From the NCBI GenBank assembly GCA_019802505.1, contig JAFMOC010000303.1:12501-76500 (forward strand): a DNA stretch of 64,000 nucleotides, written 5' to 3'. The stretch's first letter is position 1; each line of letters begins with the position of its first letter. A model generated the notes under the pieces. That model was not told where the DNA came from. It was given only the letters and a program-made list of their open reading frames with translations, and made no database searches. Below, piece after piece: positions 54,894 to 64,000 of this stretch. Source of the stretch: Corydoras sp. C115 (lineage: Eukaryota > Chordata > Actinopteri > Siluriformes > Callichthyidae). A program made the position numbers and the translations under genes.

Positions 54894-57682
54894 GTAGGTC
54901 TTTTCAGAGTGTTGTGTCTTCGGGCAACTTGCTGGTGAGGGATTCATTGTTGGTGACTCGAACCCTGAGCCACTGAAGGTTCACTGAAACCTGTGTTTGA
55001 ATATAAATGCCCCATGAACATCCAGGGGTGAAAGTTTCGAGCGCTGGGTAGATGCACCCAGAACATGGTGCCAATCCGTTGATGGGCACACTCACAGACA
55101 CACTCACTATATGGGCAATTTGGATTTTGACGCAATTTACAGCAGTTAATTCACCTTGAATCAATATTTTTGGACTGTGGGAGGAAACCGGAGAAGCTGG
55201 ACTCACATGGACACAGGTGGAACATGGACACGTCACCCAGTTCAGGGTTCAGACAAAGATCCGTAGTGCTGAAAGGTGAAGGTGCTAACCACTGAATCTA
55301 AGACTTAGTGGTTGACATGTTCTCCTCTCAGCACTAAGGATTCCTGGTTCGAATCCCAATCTGGGTGGAGTTTCTATGTTCTCCCCGTGTCCGCGTGGGT
55401 TTCCTCCGGGTTCTCCGGTTTTCTCCCACAGTCCAAAAATATGTAGCAAGGTCAATTGAATCATCTGAATTGCCCCATGTCTCACACATGTCTGTGTGAG
55501 TGAGTGTTTGCCCAGCGCCAGAGACGTTCTCCCCTGGATGGGCATGGGGAACCCCACCGCGACCCTAATAGAGGATAAAGCCGGAGATAATGGATGGATG
55601 GATTATTGGGAAACAAGGTGTTGCAGGATTTAGCACTTCCACCTCACAGCCCGAACATCTTGGGTTCCATTCGTAGTGAACCCAGGTCCATTCTTTGTGG
55701 ACTCTGCAGGTCCACCCTGTGTCCACATGAAACTTTCTCAGACATCTAAAGATAAGATGGTAATTTGGAGACACTAAATTGTCTGAGGCAAACAGAATCT
55801 ACGTATGAATTCAGTCTAAATGATCAGGACATTAACTTGACAACCATTTCCTGTACCTGTGGGATTACTACAAAATAATTAGTCGCATATATCTAAAATT
55901 TTATAATAGACATTACATAGGGTGGCGGCACGGTGACTTAGTGATTAGCACGTTCGTCTCTCAGCACTAGGGATTCCCGGTTCGAATCCCCATCTGGGTG
56001 GAGTTTCCATGTTCTCCCCGTGTCTGCGTGGGTTTCCTCCAGGTTCTCCGGTTTCCTCCCACAGTCCAAAAACATGGATCAAGTCAATTGAATTCTCAAA
56101 AAATTGCCCCATATAGAGTGTGACTGTGTGAGTGAGTGTGTGCCCAGCGATGGATTGCCACCCTGTCCTGGGTCTATCTGCCCAGCGCCCGAGACGTTCT
56201 CCCCTGGATGGGCATGGGGAACCCCACCGCGACCCTAATAGAGGATAAAGCGGGAGATAATGAATGAATGAATTACATAGGGTTACTATAGGTACTATGG
56301 CAGAACGGGCCCACCGTTCTGGGCATGTGTGCTCACTTCACTCATCCATCCATTATCTTCCGCTTTATCCTTTATTGGGGTCACGGGGTGGGGTTCCCCA
56401 TGCCCATCCAGGGGAGAACGTCTTGGGCGCTGGGCAAATACACTCAGGACAGGGTGCCAATCCATGGCTGGGCACACACCCACTTGCACACACACTCTAT
56501 ATGGGGCAATTTAGAGAGTTCAATTGACTTGATCCAAATTCTTGGACTGTGGGAGGAAACCGGAGAACCCGGAGGAAACCCACACTGACACGGGGAGAAC
56601 ATGGAGGCCTGAGAGGCGACTGTGCTAACCACTAAGCCACCGTGCCGCCCTCACTTCACTCAGTGTGTGTGTGATATATATATATATTTCACTGCATGTA
56701 TAAATACAGACCAGAATTAAGCTGATTTAGCTTATAAAATATACACCCCTACATAGGATTGTTATTTATATTTGAGTTGGTGCTTCCTCTTTATAATAAA
56801 ATAATATTCTGGCTTTGAGTTTAGTTCAGGTTAAACAATGATCCCTTCAATGTGATCTCTGCATGTCCTCCCCATGCCTTTGTGGGTTTTCTCAGAACAT
56901 GCCAGCAAGTCAAAGGATGATACTAACTTGCTCAATCACCTTTAACTGAATCACTTATCCATCAATACCATCCAGACCTCAAACTACTGAACAAACAAAC
57001 TATGTATGTACTTTGTAATTTACCAAAAAGTGCAGATCATCCAGAATTGGTGTATGGGAACATGTTAATGCATTGGATTTCAAACCCGGACAAAAATTAT
57101 TATATAGCATTTTAGGGAAATTTAGATCATGTGTAGGTAAATCAATTAACGATCAATTAACGATCTCTCATTAACCCCCCCCCCTTATTATTTTTTTGCA
57201 GGGGCTGGAGAATCGGGCAAAAGCACTATAGTCAAACAGATGCGCATTTTACACGTCAACGGCTTCAATTCAGAGTGAGTGTTGTCTCTCTGTCCACCTT
57301 CGACTGGAGCGACTTTCTCCCAACGCTGTGTTTGTTTCAAGATGTTGAAACACTTTATGTTTCATGTTTATTTTTCTATAAAAAATTGGGCGGCTTAGTG
57401 GTTAGCATGTTCTTCTCTCATCACTAGGGATTCCCGGTTCGAATCTCAACCTTGGTGGAGTTCCCATGTTCTTCCCCGTGTCTGCGTGGGTTTCCTCTGG
57501 GTTCTCCGGTTTCCTCCCACAGTCCAAAAACATGGATCAAGGTCAATTGAATTCTCCAAAAATTGCCCCATATAGAGTGTGTGTGTGTGTGTGAGTGAGT
57601 GTGTGCCCAGCCATAGATTGGCACCGTATCCTGGGTGTATCTGCCCAGCACCCAAAACGTTCTCCCCTGGATGGGCATGGGG

Positions 57683-57716
<34 letters not shown>

Positions 57717-57871
57717 CGACCCTAATAGAGGATAAAGCGGAAGATAATGGATGGATGAATGGATAATATAACTTGTCCCTTCATGGCCAACATTAGCGGT
57801 ACTCCATTTTTTGATATAAAATGCACCACTTTTTGGGAAACATTGTTTCATGGTTTGATTTTGACATCTTC

Positions 57872-57910
<39 letters not shown>

Positions 57911-59804
57911 TTAATAATAATACTTCAGAAATAGACTGGACACAATTATTGCCACCTGCAGCATTTCATTATGATTTAATAATATAAATTATTTTCTTTC
58001 GAAAGCCCTTTAATCATATACTGCTTTTTGGCTTTTATATTTATATTATTGTGTGTGATATATATATATATATATTTCATCTGTGTTTGGGCTTTTTTAT
58101 ATTTCAGTAGTCTGAAATGTAGTTTGGTTTCAAGGCAGCGACCGAAAGACAGGATAGGGAGCTGGAAGTGGCAGAGATGAGGAGGCTGTGAGTCTCGTTG
58201 GGAAGTTTGTAGATGTTTGAGATATAAAGTAATCGAGACAAGATGAGATGGTGTGGACAGAAACGGGATAAGACTAAGAGAGACTGAAGATGGATCCACC
58301 AGGCAGGAGGAGGAGAGGAAGGCTGAAGAGGTTTATGGATGTGGTGCAGGAGGACATGCAGGTGTGAATAAAGGTCAACTGTGGCAGAGAATGAGGTGGT
58401 ATGAGGATGAGCACGTGTGGCGCCCTCTAATGGGAACAACAAAAAAGAACAGGCCAAATCAACATTTCATTTACATTTGGTCATTTATTGGACGCTTTTA
58501 TCCAAAGCGACTTACAAGGTGAGCACAGGGTTCATCACAACATCCCTGCAGCAATGAGGGTTAAGGGTCTTGCTGAAGAACCCCCACACTGTGGGTCCTT
58601 CAGTGGACCTGGGTTTTGAACCCCCAACCTTCAGATTGATAGACCAACGCCCTAACCACTGAGCTACCACGCCCGATTTCATCATTAAGAGCTCAAAAAA
58701 ACCCAGATTTAAAAAGTAGATTTAAGGTTCTTTATTAGGCTGAGATTTTTTAGTATTAAAAGACAATGTGGTAAGAGCAGGCTGTCTCAATACTGTCACA
58801 TGTAGGGATGAGACAGTTCCAGATCTTACGTAATAATCACAATTTGATAATTATGCAATAACTAACTTTACCACAAAAAGTGCCAGAAATCACATGCAGT
58901 TTATTATGTTCGGTATCAAAAAAATAAAAAGATATACCTTTGTTCTACCATGGGGAAGGGACAGAAAGTGAGACATTTCAACAGATACTGAATACCTCCC
59001 TGATCCTTGGTCAGGGAGGTAACCAAGAACCCGATGATTACTCTGTCAGAGCTCCAGCGTTCCTCCGTGGAGTGAGGAGAACCTTGCAGAGGGACAACCA
59101 TCTTTGCAGCAATCCACCAATCAGGCCTGTATGGCAGAGTGGCCAGGCAAAAGCCACCGCTTAGTAAACGGCACAAGGCAGCCCGTTTGGAATTTGCCAA
59201 AAGGCACCTGAAGGACTCTCAGACCATGAGAAACAAAATTCTCTGGTCTGATGAGACAAAGATTGAACTATTTGGTGTGAATGCCAGGCTTCATGTTTGG
59301 AGGAAACCAGGCACTGCTCGTCACAAGGCCAATACCATCCCTACAGTCAAGCATGGTTGTGGCAGCATCATGCTATGGGGATGTTTTTCAGCAGCAGGAA
59401 CCGGCAGACTAGTCAGGATAGAGGGAAAGATGAATGCAGCAATGTACAGAGACATCCTGAATGAAAACTTGCTCCAGAGCGCTCTTGACCTCAGGCTGGG
59501 GCGACGGTTCATTTTTCAGCAGGACAACGACCCGAAGCACACAGATCTCAAAGGAGTGGCTTCTGGACCACTCTGTGAATGTTCTGGAGTGGCCCAGCCA
59601 GAGCCCAGACTTGAATCCGATTGAACATCTCTGGAGAGATCTGAAAATGGCTGTGCACAGACGTCTCCCATCCAACCTGATGGAGCTTCAAAGGTACTGC
59701 AAAGAAGAATGGGCAAAACTGCCTAAAGATAGGTGTGCTAAGCTTGTGGCATCATATTCAAAAAGACTTGAGGCTGTAGTTGCTGCCAAAGGTGCCGCCT
59801 TGTG

Positions 59805-59850
<46 letters not shown>

Positions 59851-60730
59851 AAATTTACAGTTATTCATGTACATAAATATAAATCAACAAAGAGGATTTG
59901 CTTTTGCTGAATATTAACACAAAATATTAAATTGTGAACATCAAAGTACATATTCATATAATTTTAAAATAAAAGTCAAATTAAAGTAAAAGTATTTCCT
60001 GTAGAATACAAGTATACTGAGAAGTGTGCTGCAGGTGGAGCTTTTTTAGTTTTGTTCTATGCGAGTTGTGCCACTAGGTTTAAAGTTCTGGATTCCAGCA
60101 AAATGTGCATTAAAAATTCTCTTATTAATTGTAACGTTTTTAATTACGATCAATTTCCTAAACGACATATTGTCTCATTCTTGCCCACATGATTTCATGA
60201 GTGTTACGTATTGCATTTTTAATTTGTTAATGTATTGAATAGATTACACTGAATTACCATACAGGAGTTGCTCAGGGACGGATGGCACGGTGACTTAGTG
60301 GTTTAGCATGTTCTCCTCTCAGCGCTAGGGATTCCCGGTTCGAATCCCAATCTGGGTGGAGTTTCCATGTTCTCCCTGGGTCCACGTGGGTTTCCTCCGG
60401 GTTCTCCGGTTTCCTCCCACAGTCCAAAAACATGGATCAAGTCAATTGAGTTCTCCAAATTGCCCCATATAGAGTTTGTCTGTGTGAGTGAGTGTGTGCC
60501 CAGCAATGGATTGGCGCCCTGTCCTGGGTGTATCTGCCCAGCGCCCCAAACGTTCTCCCCTGGATGGGCACGGGGAACCCCACCGCGACCCTGATATAGG
60601 ATAAAGTGGAAGATAATGGATGGATGGACAGAGTTGCTCGGGTTGAAGTGGTTGCGCTGTGTGTGGTTAGACTGCAGGTGAAACTGTAAGTGTGTTCAGA
60701 CACCTCAGCTGTGTGTGTATGTGTGTGTGT

Positions 60731-60777
<47 letters not shown>

Positions 60778-63712
60778 GATGATTCAGGTGTTTCATTAGG
60801 TTTTTAGCTTCACGTTTGTCTGCATTGTTCAGGAAAGTTTGCAGATGGCCTCTAGGTGGCAGTGTTGCATATATAAACCCAGAATGTTCTGAAATCAGCA
60901 TCACTGCTGCTGTACTTCACAGTGCAGTGTCTGTTACAGGGATGAGACCATTACAGATTTTGTTATCTATTTTTTATTTTCTAAATAATTGCTTCGTGAT
61001 AATTAACTTTACCATAAATTACAGGAACAATGCAGTTTCTCATATTGTTATTTAATGTAAAAGCGAAATAATATAATAATATTAAGCTAAATAATATATA
61101 AAAAAGGCGGCACGGTGGCTTAGTGGTTAACACGTTCGCCTCTCAGCGCTAGGGATTCCCGGTTCGAATCCCCATCTGGGTGGAGTTTCCATGTTCTCCC
61201 CGTGTCTGCGTGGGTTTCCTCCGGGTTCTCCGGTTTCCTCCCACAGTCCAAAAACATGGATCAAGTCAATTGAATTCTCCAAATTGCCCCATATAGAGTT
61301 TGTCTGTGTGAGTGAGTGTGTGTCCAGCGATAGATTGGCGCCCTGTCCTGGGTGTATCGGCCCAGCGCCCGAAACGTTCTCCCCTGGATGGGCATGGGGA
61401 ACCCCACCACGACACTAATAGAGGATAAAGCGGGAGATAATGAATGAATATATAAAAAACAATGCAGGGCTTTAGCTGAATAACACAAAATATTCTTTAT
61501 AATGCTAAATATATTTTTTAAATTAAATCTTTTAAAGGACATATTCATATCCATTTATAACAAAACTGGGCTTTTACTGTAAGAACAAAGTAAACAGACA
61601 AGTCATGATGATGCTGAGGCACACTTAGGATTAATTAATTGTGTCATTTTTAATCGTAATTAATTGCAAAGACAAATTTGTCTCATCCCTAACCTGTAAT
61701 GTATTCTAGTTTCATTCTAGTTATACACCACCACAGGGGGGCGTATACACCCCCCAAGATAATCCATACATTATCTTCCGCTTTATCCTCTACTAGGATC
61801 GCGGGGGGGGGGTTCCCCATGCCCATCCAGGGGAGAACGTTTCGGGTGCTGGGCAGATACACCCAGGACAGGGCGCCAATCTATCGCTGGGCACACACTC
61901 ACTCACACAGACACACTCTATATGGGGCAATTTGGAGAACTCAATTGACTTGATCCATGTTTTTGGACTGTGGGAGGAGACCGGAGAACCCAGAGGAAAG
62001 CCACGCGGACACGGGGAGTACATGGAAACTCCACCCAGATAGGGATTTGAACCAGGAATCCTTAGTGCTGAAGGGAGAACATGCCAACCACTAAGCCACC
62101 GTGCCGCCCAGTGTATAGCACACTGTGAATTTAATGTTTAACGTGTGAATGTTTGTTGTTTAATGAACGTTTCTCATTCTGACAGGGAGAAAAAGCAGAA
62201 AATTCAAGATATTAAGAATAATATTAAAGAAGCTATAGAGGTAAGTCCTGTCCCTTCAATGGACCCGGGATTGGAACCCATAACCTTCAGGTTGATCGTA
62301 ACCACTGAGCTACCAGTCTGTACACTCACAGTCTGTATTAAAGGATTTATAAGCGTATCTAAATGTGAGAATTTGCTTGTGTTGTGCTTTGGTTTACAGA
62401 CCGTTGTGACGGCGATGAGCAGCTTGACGCCGCCGGTCCAGTTAGCCTCTCCATCCAACCGCTTTCGCATCGATTACATTCTCAACTTAACAAATCACAA
62501 AGACTTCGAGTTCACTTCGGTATGTTTCCTGAACCATCCCTGTGTGTGTGTGTGTGGGTGTGTGTGTGTGTGTGTGTGTGTATACATAATATAGTAATCA
62601 GCATCTTGACGTGCCTTGTGTAGGGTGGAAGATGGGACTTATTGACTTGTTGCTTTAGGGCGGCACAATGGCTTAGTGTTTGGCATTTTCTCCTCTCAGC
62701 GCTAGGGATTCCCAGTTCGAATCCCAATCTGGGTGGAGCTTCCATGTTTTCCGCATGGGTTTTCTCCCAAATTCCAAAAACATGGATCAAGGTCAATTGA
62801 ATTCTCCAAATTGCCCCATATAGAGTGTATGTGTGTGAGTGAGTGAGTGTGTGTCCAGTGATAGATTGGCGTCCTGTCCTGGGTTTCCATGTTCTCCCCG
62901 TGTCCGCGTGGGTTTCCTCCGGGTTCTCCGGTTTCCTCCCACAGTCCAAAAACACGGATCAAGTCAATTGAATTCTCCAAATTCAATTCTGTGTCTGTGT
63001 GAGTGAGAGTGTGCCCAGCGATGGATTGGCGCCCTGTCCTGGGTGTATCTGCCCAGCGCCCAATACGTTCTCCCCTGGATGGGCATGGGGAACCCCACCG
63101 AGACCCTAATAGAGGATAAAGCGGAACATAATGGATGGATGGATAAACATGGCAGCACGGTGGCTTAGTGGTTGGCATGTTCTCCTCTCAGCACTAGGGA
63201 TTCCCGGTTTGAATCCCAATCTGGGTGGAGTTTCCATGTTCTCCCCGTGTCCGCGTGGGTTTCCTCCGGGTTCTCCGGTTTCCTCTCACAGTCCAAAAAC
63301 ATGGATCAAGTCCATTGAGTTCTCCAAATTGCCCCATATAGAGTGTGTCTGTGTGAGTGATAGATTGGTGACCTGTTCTGGGTGTATCTGCCCAGCGCCC
63401 GAAACGTTCTCCCCTGGATGGGCATGGGGAACCCCCCCGCGACCCTAATAGAGGATAAAGCGGAAGATGATGGATGGATGGATAATATTATTACACCTGT
63501 TCTGTGATGTCCTGACCAATGAGCTTTTGATTTGACATTTTGGTTGATTGTCTGTAATTATTTTAAAATGAAATTCTGATCTCAAACATATCGTCTATCG
63601 TTTTCTCATCACAGGAATTTTATGAACACACAAAAATCCTATGGCAGGATGAGGGTGTGAGGTCGTGCTTTGAGAGGTCTAATGAGTACCAACTGATCGA
63701 CTGTGCACAGTA
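54755..63712 (+). CDS. gnas: Gs-alpha, guanine nucleotide-binding protein alpha s (5' exons; continues beyond the window)
   Basis: Gs-alpha carries activating signals from G-protein-coupled receptors to adenylyl cyclase at the inner plasma membrane. Five coding exons are present, encoding about 162 residues: the lipid-modified N-terminus (MGCLGNS, with Gly2/Cys3), the N-terminal helix, the P-loop GAGESGKS, linker 1 and much of the helical domain through RSNEYQLIDCAQ. NSKTEDQRNEEKAKREANKK marks GNAS rather than GNAL, although exon 3 (EEKKQKIQDIKNN) resembles the GNAL linker, as in other fish Gs-alpha. The mammalian 15-codon optional exon (EGGEEDPQ-type) was not seen between 57274 and 62186. 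Introns carry many SINE-A copies and a Tc1 relic. The switch regions, the NKQD motif and the stop lie to the right of the window. Confidence 0.96.
55010..55603. mobile_element. Old minus SINE-A and younger plus SINE-A
   Basis: 55010-55300 is heavily diverged; 55302-55603 is close to consensus but lacks the CAGTGATAGATTGG part. Confidence 0.78.
55605..55924. other. gnas intron 1, diverged repeat
   Basis: GGTTCCATTCGTAGTGAACC and GGTCCACCCTGTGTCCACAT hint at an ancient SINE-A relative; no exon. Confidence 0.35.
55925..56272 (+). mobile_element. SINE-A copy
   Basis: Full length, flanked by ATTACATAGGGT at 55911 and 56272, a 12-base target duplication. Confidence 0.93.
56345..56649 (-). mobile_element. 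SINE-A nested in SINE-C
   Basis: Splits a SINE-C piece, with a 13-bp duplication CTCACTTCACTCA (56332-56344 and 56650-56662). Slightly shortened inside the 5' third. Confidence 0.93.
56663..57200. other. gnas intron 1, mostly single-copy
   Basis: Remainder of SINE-C to about 56705, then AT-rich sequence without recognisable features up to exon 2. Confidence 0.35.
57202..57274 (+). CDS. gnas: gnas coding exon 2 (P-loop)
   Basis: Encodes GAGESGKSTIVKQMRILHVN then GFNS; GxxxxGK(S/T) binds the nucleotide phosphates. Acceptor TTTTTTGCAG; donor TCAGA|GTGAGT in phase 2. Confidence 0.97.
57388..57765 (+). mobile_element. SINE-A copy with poly-C expansion
   Basis: Full length; 31 C at 57685-57715 between GGGGAAC and GCGACCC. 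Confidence 0.92.
57766..58468. other. gnas intron 2 with trinucleotide repeat and LINE-like strand
   Basis: AAT repeats at 57873-57922. 58130-58450 contains GGCAGGAGGAGGAGAGG, a stretch resembling retroelement-derived sequence in fish introns, without a clear open frame. Confidence 0.35.
58469..58675 (-). mobile_element. SINE-B copy
   Basis: Complete, just left of the Tc1 relic in a gnas intron. Confidence 0.9.
58930..59805 (+). pseudogene. Broken Tc1/mariner-like transposase relic
   Basis: Lies inside a gnas intron. One frame (59139-59550) holds EFAKRHLKDSQTMRNKILWS, the first catalytic Asp in WSDETKIELFG, and the second in FQQDNDPKHT. The third acidic position (SPDLNPIEHLW) lies in a different frame (59550-59805), so a frameshift near 59545 separates the catalytic triad. 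Upstream, 58980-59140 retains the helix-turn-helix region only in broken frames. No terminal inverted repeats are visible; a TG microsatellite follows. Inactive remnant, well recognised. Confidence 0.92.
59809..59842 (+). repeat. TG microsatellite after Tc1 relic
   Basis: About 17 TG units. Confidence 0.92.
59843..60282. other. gnas intron 2, AT-rich single-copy
   Basis: Nothing recognised. Confidence 0.35.
60283..60629 (+). mobile_element. SINE-A copy
   Basis: Full length; GAGTTGCTC at 60264 and again at 60632 marks a target duplication (GAGTTGCTC, then CAGGG against GGGTT). Confidence 0.9.
60706..60775 (+). repeat. TG microsatellite
   Basis: About 35 units with three TATG interruptions. 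Confidence 0.95.
61106..61448 (+). mobile_element. SINE-A, reference copy
   Basis: tRNA-derived SINE, 343 bp. A box TGGCTTAGTGG at 61116-61126 and B box GGTTCGAATCC at 61161-61171 give a complete internal pol III promoter. The body carries CCACAGTCCAAAAACATGG, then ATTGCCCCATATAGAGT, a TG/AG-rich stretch, CCTGTCCTGGGTGTAT, CTGGATGGGCATGGGGAAC and GAGGATAAAGCGG, and the tail is GAATGAAT. It is flanked by an exact 11-bp target duplication (TATATAAAAAA, 61095-61105 and 61449-61459). All SINE-A entries refer to this layout; the minus copies read it in reverse. Confidence 0.95.
61765..62110 (-). mobile_element. SINE-A copy
   Basis: Full length, 75 bases from gnas exon 3. Confidence 0.9.
62186..62240 (+). 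CDS. gnas: gnas coding exon 3 (linker)
   Basis: EKKQKIQDIKNNIKEAIE after a shared Glu codon; joins exon 2 in frame. Acceptor TCTGACAG; donor GAG|GTAAGT. Confidence 0.95.
62255..62318 (-). repeat. SINE-B head fragment
   Basis: Degenerate tRNA-like piece (GGGATTGGAACCC) in the short intron between gnas exons 3 and 4. Confidence 0.55.
62400..62519 (+). CDS. gnas: gnas coding exon 4 (helical domain)
   Basis: Forty codons: TVVTAMSSLTPPVQLASPSN, RFRIDYILNLTNHKDFEFTS. Acceptor GTTTACAG; donor TCG|GTATGT. A TG-rich microsatellite starts 20 bases into the next intron. Confidence 0.95.
62657..63483 (+). mobile_element. Three SINE-A copies
   Basis: 62657-62880 (5' part), 62881-63143 (joined inside TCCTGGGTTTCC, so two copies are fused by recombination) and 63152-63483 (full). 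Confidence 0.88.
63615..63712 (+). CDS. gnas: gnas coding exon 5
   Basis: Thirty-two codons plus two bases: EFYEHTKILWQDEGVRSCFE, RSNEYQLIDCAQ. Acceptor ATCACAG; donor CAGTA|GTGAGT. Confidence 0.96.
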
Positions 63713-63835
63713 GTGAGTATAGAGATTTTTTATATATATTGTATTTTTATTTGTTATTTTTTATATATTATATATGTATATAAATACTTTATTTACACGC
63801 TGTAGAATTTTTGGAATGAATTTAATACACACATC

Positions 63836-64000
63836 GCTGTGGCTTAGTGGTTGGTATGTTCTCCTCTCAGCACTAGGGATTCCTGGTTCGAATCCCAATC
63901 TGGGTGCGAAAAAATCCATTATCTTCTGCTTTATCTTCTACTAGGGTCATGGGAGGGGGGTTCCCCATGCCCGTCCAGAGGAGAACGTTTCGGGCGCTGG
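63836..64000. mobile_element. SINE-A fold-back at the window edge
   Basis: A plus head (63836-63908) switches to a minus copy from ATCCATTATCTTCTGC, which runs off the end. Confidence 0.8.

Noticed and set aside
61106..61180. tRNA gene
   Set aside because: A and B boxes are present but the sequence does not close into an acceptor stem and is followed by the SINE body.
1..64000. Prokaryotic-type defence, secondary-metabolite or operon system
   Set aside because: Every recognised gene is a spliced vertebrate gene and all other structure is eukaryotic repeat; nothing supports such a system.

Overview
The window is vertebrate nuclear DNA, almost certainly from a teleost fish, and carries parts of four genes. 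Reading from the left: exon 1 of a DIP2-family gene (dip2b-like, minus strand, 3.9 kb); most of atf7 (minus strand, 14.1-27.7 kb, promoter CpG island near 30.2-30.8 kb); the complete coding part of nelfcd / TH1-like (minus strand, 34.1-52.4 kb, 15 coding exons, 581 codons plus stop); and the first five coding exons of gnas (plus strand, from 54.76 kb and running off the right edge). nelfcd and gnas are head to head across a CpG-rich stretch at about 53.5-54.6 kb. All exons were recognised by translated similarity to the vertebrate families recalled from memory and by GT/AG borders that keep the frame; no alignment was run.

The rest, roughly 40-45% of the window by eye, is one tRNA-derived SINE family (called SINE-A here) of about 340 bp. 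It has a pol III A box (TGGCTTAGTGG), a B box (GGTTCGAATCC) and a GGAT/GAAT-type tail, in about 90 full or partial copies. Its architecture resembles the Mermaid/DANA-type SINEs of ostariophysan fish. Several copies have exact target-site duplications, and some sit inside other SINEs. A second tRNA-derived SINE (SINE-B), a third (SINE-C), a five-copy hAT-type MITE with 8-bp target duplications, a broken Tc1-like transposase, LINE relics, a 40-bp minisatellite with a 163-bp higher-order period, and many AT, TG and poly-C tracts make up most of the remainder.

Functionally the genes are regulatory housekeeping genes. NELF-C/D is a subunit of the RNA polymerase II pausing complex, ATF7 is a stress-responsive bZIP factor, Gs-alpha couples receptors to adenylyl cyclase, and DIP2 proteins are adenylate-forming-domain proteins. 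They do not form an operon-like system. The points most worth following up are the dip2-atf7-nelfcd-gnas linkage, an atf7 activation-domain exon that cannot be found, a Ser-to-Tyr change in the ATF7 basic region, the active-looking SINE and MITE families, and repeats that abut or form splice signals. Part of the window (about 5.9-9.2 kb) looks like poorly polished assembly.
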